DNA from: Mycoplasma testudineum | GTDB taxonomy: Bacteria; Bacillota_I; Bacilli_A; Mycoplasmatales; Metamycoplasmataceae | Length of the DNA stretch: 64,000 nucleotides | Direction: 5' to 3' | Assembly: GCF_002245785.1 (NCBI RefSeq) | Contig: NZ_NNCE01000001.1 | Location: 121,769-185,768, forward strand | Shown here: piece by piece, positions 58,858-64,000 of the stretch | Layout of the letters: the number at the start of each line of letters is the position of its first letter | Numbering within the stretch: position 1 is the stretch's first letter | Notes under the pieces: model-generated | The model's database searches: none | Told to the model about the DNA's origin: nothing | The model's input: the letters and a program-made list of their open reading frames with translations, nothing else | Position numbers and translations under genes: made by a program

Positions 58858-60702
58858 ATGAAATTAAATGATTTTGAGATTCTAAAACAAAATATAAAAA
58901 ATTTAATTGATAATGATAATTTTTCACTTAAAAATAAATATTCTGTTTACAGAAATATAGAAAATTTAATTTTGACTCATTACAAGGAACATAATGATTT
59001 TTTAGAAACATTAGAAAATTTTATAAATCTAAGAGAAGAATTAAAAGCAGGGTTGAAGATTCTAATAAATAATTTACAAATCTTAGGAATAGATTGCAAA
59101 AGATCAAATATAGGAATAGTTTTAGAACTTAAAACTTACATCGATGAAATTAAAAGCGAACAATTGATATTTTTTGATATTTATATTAATAAGGGACATA
59201 CAGTCAATAAAGATATATCAAATTTAGGAATTGAAATAAGTGAACTTGAAGAAAATATTATTTTTAAAAAAGATGAAAATTTTAAGGGCGGTTTTAGAAT
59301 TCCAAGTATGTCGTTATTAAAAGATGGACAAATTCTATTTAATTGTGATCGTAGGTTTTTAAATAATCTAGATGCACCTTATACAAACATAGATCAGGTA
59401 TATAAATTAAAAAATAACAATGGCAAAATATCAGATTTAAAAACTTTTATTAAGATAAATAGTTACTCAGATGATAAACCACAAAGTATTATTGACTTAT
59501 CTTTAACAAATGAAGTTGATGGCTACATATATTTTATGGCGGACTTTTTCCCAGGAGGTGCCGGCATTTTTTCTAAGACATTAAATTACTTTGTTACTAG
59601 TGAAAATCAAAATTTTGGCTTTTACAAAGAGTATTTAATAGTTGAAGATTTAGAAAATGAAAACTACATTTTTATGAAAATGGTAAGTTCACAAAAAGGA
59701 CACTTCACATATCAAGGATTTACTGATAAAAATAAAAAAATAAATTTTCAAAATTTGAATTCTGAAAAACTTAATTTAATAAAAATAAATTTGTTTTTAA
59801 TTTTTCAATTTGACAATATTGAATCAAAGTTTAAAGGAAATTTTTATATTAAAAATGATAGTAATGAATTTATTGACTTGAACATTAGTTTCTTTTCTGG
59901 TGCTAATTTTAGTAAAAATGATTCAGGCTTAAGATATCGTGCTTTATCAACAAATTATTTATCTTTTTTTAAATTTAATATTCAAACATCACAAATTGAA
60001 TTTATATGCTTTATTAATCCATGATTAGAAAATTATAAAAATATAGGAGCAAATCTAGTATTAAACGGTCCTGGAAAAGCTCTAAAACTCAAATATCAAA
60101 ATGGGAATTCTAAAAATAGGTTAATTTTTAAGGCATACTTTACGAATGATGCTTCAAGTCTTGGTGCAATTACTATTTATAGCGATGATTACGGCAATAC
60201 TTGACAAACTAGCGAATTCATTGGCGGGCCAAAATCAAGAATTACTGAATTTGATGTTACAGAATTACAAAACGGTGTATTAGTAGCAATTTTAAGAAGA
60301 ATGGGTTCAAATACATTAAGCTTATCTAAATCGATTGATGGTGGCAAAACCTGAAATTCAATTTCAGGCAATACAGACGAGGTCGGAATTTCTTCAATAA
60401 TATTAAATGAATATAATTCATCAGTATTACAAGGCATAGCTAATTTTACATATTTAAATTCTCACTACTTATTAATTACATCAGGCTCTAACGGTCGAAA
60501 TGAAGGCAAAATATGAATGATAAAAGATTTTGAATTAAATAGCATCACCGAAATATATTCTTTAAATAGTCAAACATTCGGATATAGTTTAATAGATGTC
60601 ATAAAAATAGAACAAAATTTATTTATGATTAATGTTGTTTATGAACAAAATTTTTCCAATGGTGAGTTAATCTATAAGAAAATTAGATTAAAGTTCAAGT
60701 AA
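58858..60702 (+). CDS. Sialidase (GH33), without signal peptide
   Basis: 614 residues. The FRIP motif KGGFRIPSM (Arg147) opens the catalytic beta-propeller; Asp boxes are SDDYGNTW (442-449) and SIDGGKTW (492-499), each with Trp from TGA. Further candidates: acid/base Asp in LDAPYTNIDQ, second Arg in AILRRMGS (480-481), third Arg in GSNGRNEGK (547), Tyr576 in FGYSLIDV. The first 140 residues are a charged, mostly helical domain; about 220-330 looks like the insertion seen in large sialidases. No signal peptide, lipobox or anchor is present, which is odd for an enzyme that cleaves host glycans. GAAAGG before ATG 58858. Confidence 0.9.
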
Positions 60703-60911
60703 ACAAAAAATACATTAAATTTAGATTGACAGAAATATTAAACAGGCAAATTTAAGTATTATGCAACTTATAATTTGTTATTACATTTTAAGTGATAAAA
60801 TTGGTCTATTTTGTCACGTATACATAAATTGATTAATTTATATATACGCAGATAAAACAATATTTCTAGCCAAAATATATTCAATTGACATAAATTAATA
60901 GTTAATTTAAA
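60703..60911 (+). repeat. Non-coding region with two adjacent hairpins after the sialidase
   Basis: No gene is seen. Two inverted repeats abut. GTGATAAAAT / ATTTTGTCAC (60792-60801 with 60808-60817, one G-U) and CGTATACATAAATT / AATTTATATATACG (60817-60830 with 60835-60848, one mismatch). They share base 60817. Neither is followed by a T run, so they are weak terminator candidates. Confidence 0.5.
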
Positions 60912-61229
60912 ATTACCGTATTTATAAATTATGAAATTTCTTTAGAATATTGACATCTTTTTGCATTTCTTTCAACGAAGAGACGTCATTTTCTAAATTG
61001 TTCACCCTAATTTTTATTTCGGAAATATCTTTTTTGATATCAGTTAAAGCTGCTAAAACGGTATCTTCGAAATTCATTTTTTTCATATTAATATGATTAT
61101 AACTAAATAAATTATTGACTTTAACAATATAACGGTCCAAAATTTTCGAAATTATTTTTTATCGTGTCAAGAATAAAATTCAACTAGCTTTAGTCTTAAA
61201 TGAAAAAACGCATATTTATTTTTATTAAT
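60912..61229. repeat. Direct repeat copy A (shortened) of the coiled-coil locus
   Basis: Aligns with 61320-61803 from ATTACCG/ATTACTG at the left to TTTATTTTTATTAAT at the right. Copy A is 318 nt against 484 nt. The difference is a 42-nt in-frame block (two heptads) and about 124 nt lost from the 5' part of the gene. Confidence 0.85.
60922..61140 (-). pseudogene. Truncated copy of a small coiled-coil protein
   Basis: About 72 residues remain, beginning at TTG 61140 (DRYIVKVNNLFSYNHINM) and ending LKEMQKDVNILKKFHNL. It matches the C-terminal part of the gene at 61330-61734, with 14 residues fewer in the heptad region. Seven codons upstream of the TTG there is an in-frame TAA, and the ribosome binding site and N-terminal half present in the other copy have been deleted. 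Probably not translated, though internal initiation cannot be excluded. Confidence 0.6.
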
Positions 61230-61319
61230 AATTGTAATAATAGGAAATTTAGTTGTTTAGCTATAAAGTTTGCAATCAAAAGGATTCTTTATAGTCTTAT
61301 ATTAGTAGTCAATTCTACA

Positions 61320-61803
61320 ATTACTGTATTTATAAATTATGAAATTTCTTAAAGATATTTACATCTTTTTGCATTTCTTTCAATGAAGAAACGTCATTTT
61401 CTAAATTGTTCACCCTAATTTTTAACTCCGAAATGTCTATTTTCATATCGGAAATATCGGCTTTCATTTCAGAAATATCTTTTTTAATATCACTTAAAGC
61501 TGCTAAAATGGTGTCTTCGAAATTCATTTTTTTCATATCAATATGATTATAACTAAATAAATTAGCGACTTTGACAATATAATTCTTCATGATTTCCAAA
61601 ATTATTGTTTTATCGTGTCAAGAATAAAATTCAATTCACTTTTGTCTTGAATTAATCTCTACCTTTTCTCCGATATTGTGATTTTTGATAAATTCATCGA
61701 ATTTAGTTGCTTCTTTTAGTTTTGTTTTTCCAATTTGGTCCTCCTAATATTTAATGCAAAAAATTAGTCTTAAATGAAAAAACGCAGATTTATTTTTATT
61801 AAT
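61320..61803. repeat. Direct repeat copy B (complete) of the coiled-coil locus
   Basis: Longer partner of copy A. It holds the short direct repeats GTCTTGAA (61644) and GTCTTAAA (61767), 123 nt apart; recombination between them would give exactly the deletion seen in copy A. Confidence 0.85.
61330..61734 (-). CDS. Small coiled-coil protein, function unknown
   Basis: 134 residues. N-terminal half IGKTKLKEATKFDEFIKNHN then QKWIEFYSWHDKTIILEIMK (two TGA-Trp), followed by KKMNFEDTILAALSDIKK and a heptad array (DISEMKADISDMKIDISELK) and RVNNLENDVSSLKEM. A strong AGGAGG lies 5 nt before ATT 61734, which is the only start-like codon in frame there; ATT initiation is unusual and is inferred. Internal starts at TTG 61599 or ATG 61590 are alternatives. 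Soluble, no signal. I do not recognise the family; DUF16-like coiled-coil multigene proteins of mycoplasmas are a loose comparison. Confidence 0.55.
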
Positions 61804-61827
61804 CGTTTGTTTGTACATTCAATAGTG

Positions 61828-61857
61828 TAAAAAAACACTCCTAAAATGAGTGTTTTT
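61828..61857 (-). terminator. Rho-independent terminator after the symporter gene
   Basis: Perfect ten-base stem AAAAACACTC / GAGTGTTTTT (61831-61840 with 61848-61857), followed on the minus strand by T residues. The A/T flanks also allow plus-strand function. Confidence 0.85.
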
Positions 61858-61880
61858 GAGTTGATAAGATTTATAAGTGA

Positions 61881-63638
61881 TTATTCAATAATTTGCTGAG
61901 AAACTTTGTAATTCAAAATATCAATTTCTTTTGAAAGTTTATCAATTCTTTCTTTATTATTAGAGATATTTTTCTTACTTGAAGCTAGTTTTGAATATTC
62001 TTTTTCAAGTAAAATAATTTTTTTGAATTCACTTGTTGTATTTCAAATATTTAAATTAATTTTATTATTATTTTTAACATAAATTGATTGTGGTATGAAT
62101 TTTTCCATGATCAGAGAAATTGAATATCCTACTAAAGTTGTTGCAACAAAAGGAATTCAAGTCCATATTTCTGGAGCAAGTAGTAACCTTGAATTAATTG
62201 GGATAAAGTTTTGTGTTGGCACTCAAAATGCAATAGATATTGCAAATCCTGTTAACAATCCAGTTAAACCACCAATTCAGTTTGTCCGTTTTGTAAACAT
62301 ACCAAGTACAAATACTCCAGCTGTTGGTGTTGCAATTAATCCTACTATTCCTAAGAAGTATCTTACAAAATCACCTTGACCAGTATAAGCAAATAGCATT
62401 GCAATTGCTATACCAATAATTCCGGTAATGGCGACAATAATTTGTGAAAAAATTAAAACTTTTTTATCTTTTTTAGCATCAGTCAAACTTGTTGTTGATC
62501 ATGAAGGGAAAATAAGCTGTACAAAATCAACTAATACTGCATTAGATAGAGCTGATAATGAAGATGAAATCGTCGATTGGCTCGCGGCTAATACACCCGC
62601 TATTAATAAACCAGATAAACCAGCCGGAAGCACCGAAAGTATAAAGTATGGCATTAGTAAATTAGATCCAGGTTTAAGTGTTGTATCATTACCATGAATT
62701 ACTTCAGCAACAGTTGGATTAGCTCCAAGTGAAGTGTAATATGCAAATAGTGCTGAACCTGCACCGTAGAAAAATAGAATTGTAATAAAAGCTAAACCTA
62801 GATTAATTCATAAACTTTTATTAATTTTCCCTGTTTCTTTATTAGATTTATATCTTTGTACTACATCTTGTGAACTTAGATATTGATTAATTGTACTTAT
62901 GTAATTAGATATAAAAATAAAGAAGATACCGCCTGATAATGCAAATGACACACTAAATGATTGTTCATCAATAAAGCGCGGGCTTTGTGCATTACTTCAA
63001 TTAGTATTAACCATTGCTACAATAACAACTACTACTATTCCGCTTAGTAATACTATTCCTTGAATAGCATCAGATCATAAAACAGCTTTCATTCCACCTA
63101 TTACAGTAGATAAAACTACGAGTATTCCTACTATAGCAATTAATAAGTAAATATCAAAATCGATAAAATTAGCAATAGCTACTACCGGAATATATAAAAC
63201 GATTCCCATTCTAAATAAGTGAAAAACAATAAATGCAGCACTAGTTATCATTCTAATAGATTTATGAAAACGTGCACCAATATAAGCATAGGCTGTATTT
63301 TGTTTCATTCTTCGATAAAAAGGCACTATTCATTTAATAACTATAGGTGTAAAAAATAAAATAGTTAATTGCGCAGCTGCTCACATTCAACCAGTACCAA
63401 AAGCTAAACCTGGTGTAGCAAAATACGTTAGTGAACTAAGCGTGGTAGCTCAAACTGAAAAACCTATTACCCAACCAGGGGTTTTACCACCACCTGTAAA
63501 AAAGCTTTTTGAATCAGATTGTTTTTTTCTTTTATTTCAAAAATAAGCAAATATTCCAATTCCAAATACTACAGCTAAATATAAAGCAATAACGACTCAG
63601 TCTGCAACAAAAAATTCTGCCTTCTGAGGTGTATACAT
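61881..63638 (-). CDS. Sodium:solute symporter (SSS family), possibly for sialic acid
   Basis: 585 residues, about 13 membrane helices. SSS signatures: KSFFTGGGKTPGWVIGFSVW and ATTLSSLTYFATPG in the first helices, IVGILVVLSTVIGGMKAVLW, and AASQSTISSSLSALSNAV, which holds the Ser/Thr ligands of the sodium site. Substrate not readable from sequence. Neighbouring sialidase suggests N-acetylneuraminate, as in SiaT-type SSS transporters (inference). After the last helix a 50-residue coiled-coil tail (ILLEKEYSKLASSKKNISNN) is added. About ten TGA-Trp codons fragment it in the standard code. GGAGG before ATG 63638. Confidence 0.9.
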
Positions 63639-63950
63639 ATTTCCTCCTTTAATATGATTGGCCATTATTAATCAATAAAGGCCATAAAATTATATATTTG
63701 TCCTATTTAGCGGTATTTATTTGCATTTATTTTGAAAAAATGTGGATAAAAAGAATATAGAACGTAATAAAAGTGGAAAATAATTTTCAAATTTAATAAT
63801 TCGAATTATGATATGTTTTATTTCTAAAGAAGGATAATCATTTGATTTTGCAAATTATTTACCAAAATGCTACTTTTCAATTTTTAACTTAGGTTTTGTA
63901 ATTTATATAAATTTTGCATTAATACTTGGGAACAGTATAGTTTTGGTGAG
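63639..63950. promoter_or_regulatory. Divergent intergenic region with promoters for both flanking genes
   Basis: 312 bases without a gene. For the symporter: TATAAT on the minus strand at 63689-63694. For the plus-strand gene at the right edge: TTGCAT (63914-63919), 16-base spacer, TATAGT (63936-63941), then GGTGAG and ATG 63951, giving a leader of only a few bases. The central part is AT-rich with no clear repeat. Confidence 0.5.
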
Positions 63951-64000
63951 ATGTCAGAAAGTTTTAAATACGGACTTCCAGCAGCTGCAACTGAGTATGA
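63951..64000 (+). CDS. 5' end of an open reading frame, possibly glycoside hydrolase family 1
   Basis: Only 16 codons are in the window: MSESFKYGLPAAATEY. A -35/-10 pair and GGTGAG precede the ATG, so a real gene start is likely. The spacing F-x-x-G-x-x-x-A-A-x-x-x-E is reminiscent of the N-terminus of family 1 glycosidases (F.WG.A.AA.Q.EGA). This is a weak suggestion based on a few residues. Confidence 0.4.
   Translation, partial: MSESFKYGLPAAATEY

Noticed and set aside
62095..62697. Plus-strand ORFs across the symporter gene
   Set aside because: They are antisense to conserved SSS membrane segments and have no independent support.

Overview
This is an AT-rich mollicute chromosome segment. 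TGA must be read as tryptophan (genetic code 4): nearly every long gene carries in-frame TGA codons at positions where its family has Trp, and true stops are TAA or TAG. ATP synthase, S10/spc/alpha ribosomal operon, lspA plus lipoprotein, comEA/comEC, a HrcA-type CIRCE box, and a sialidase next to an SSS symporter together suggest a Mycoplasmopsis-type mycoplasma of the sialidase-bearing lineages (M. synoviae/M. canis-like). The species is an inference.

Layout. 1-1565: 3' part of pheT. 1675-8687: complete F1Fo ATP synthase operon. 8903-15110: a metabolic/competence run (comEA-like, comEC-like, holA, a GH13-like protein lacking catalytic residues, pncB, plsY). 15409-18891: a 1160-residue coiled-coil protein with a C-terminal membrane anchor. 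19086-21794: a 902-residue surface lipoprotein. 21842-36866: the S10-spc-alpha operon with a structured leader, from rpsJ to rplQ, including secY, adk, map, infA and rpoA, with mostly 1-nt overlaps. 36907-40152 (-): a 1081-residue SGNH/GDSL protein that looks like five ORFs in the standard code. 40283-43720: secG, rnr, smpB. 43713-44432 (-): a membrane protein of unknown function, divergent from rsmE over a palindromic -10. 45121-52168 (-): RNA methyltransferase, Nudix protein, lspA, ileS, pyrG. 52344-52742 (-): tmRNA. 52954-57921: putative ECF S component, lon under a CIRCE operator, and an NfeD/stomatin pair. 57976-64000: HAD phosphatase, cytoplasmic-looking sialidase, a duplicated coiled-coil gene with visible expansion/deletion history, an SSS symporter, and the first codons of a possible glycosidase.

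How the genes connect. The window holds most of a trans-translation and proteolysis circuit (ssrA, smpB, rnr, lon under CIRCE). It also holds a lipoprotein-processing signal peptidase together with a large lipoprotein, the Sec channel (secY, secG), and a likely sialic-acid scavenging locus at the right end. The less ordinary parts are the dead GH13 homologue, the large coiled-coil and SGNH proteins, the basic tails on L4, L23 and S5, and the duplicated coiled-coil locus beside the sialidase.
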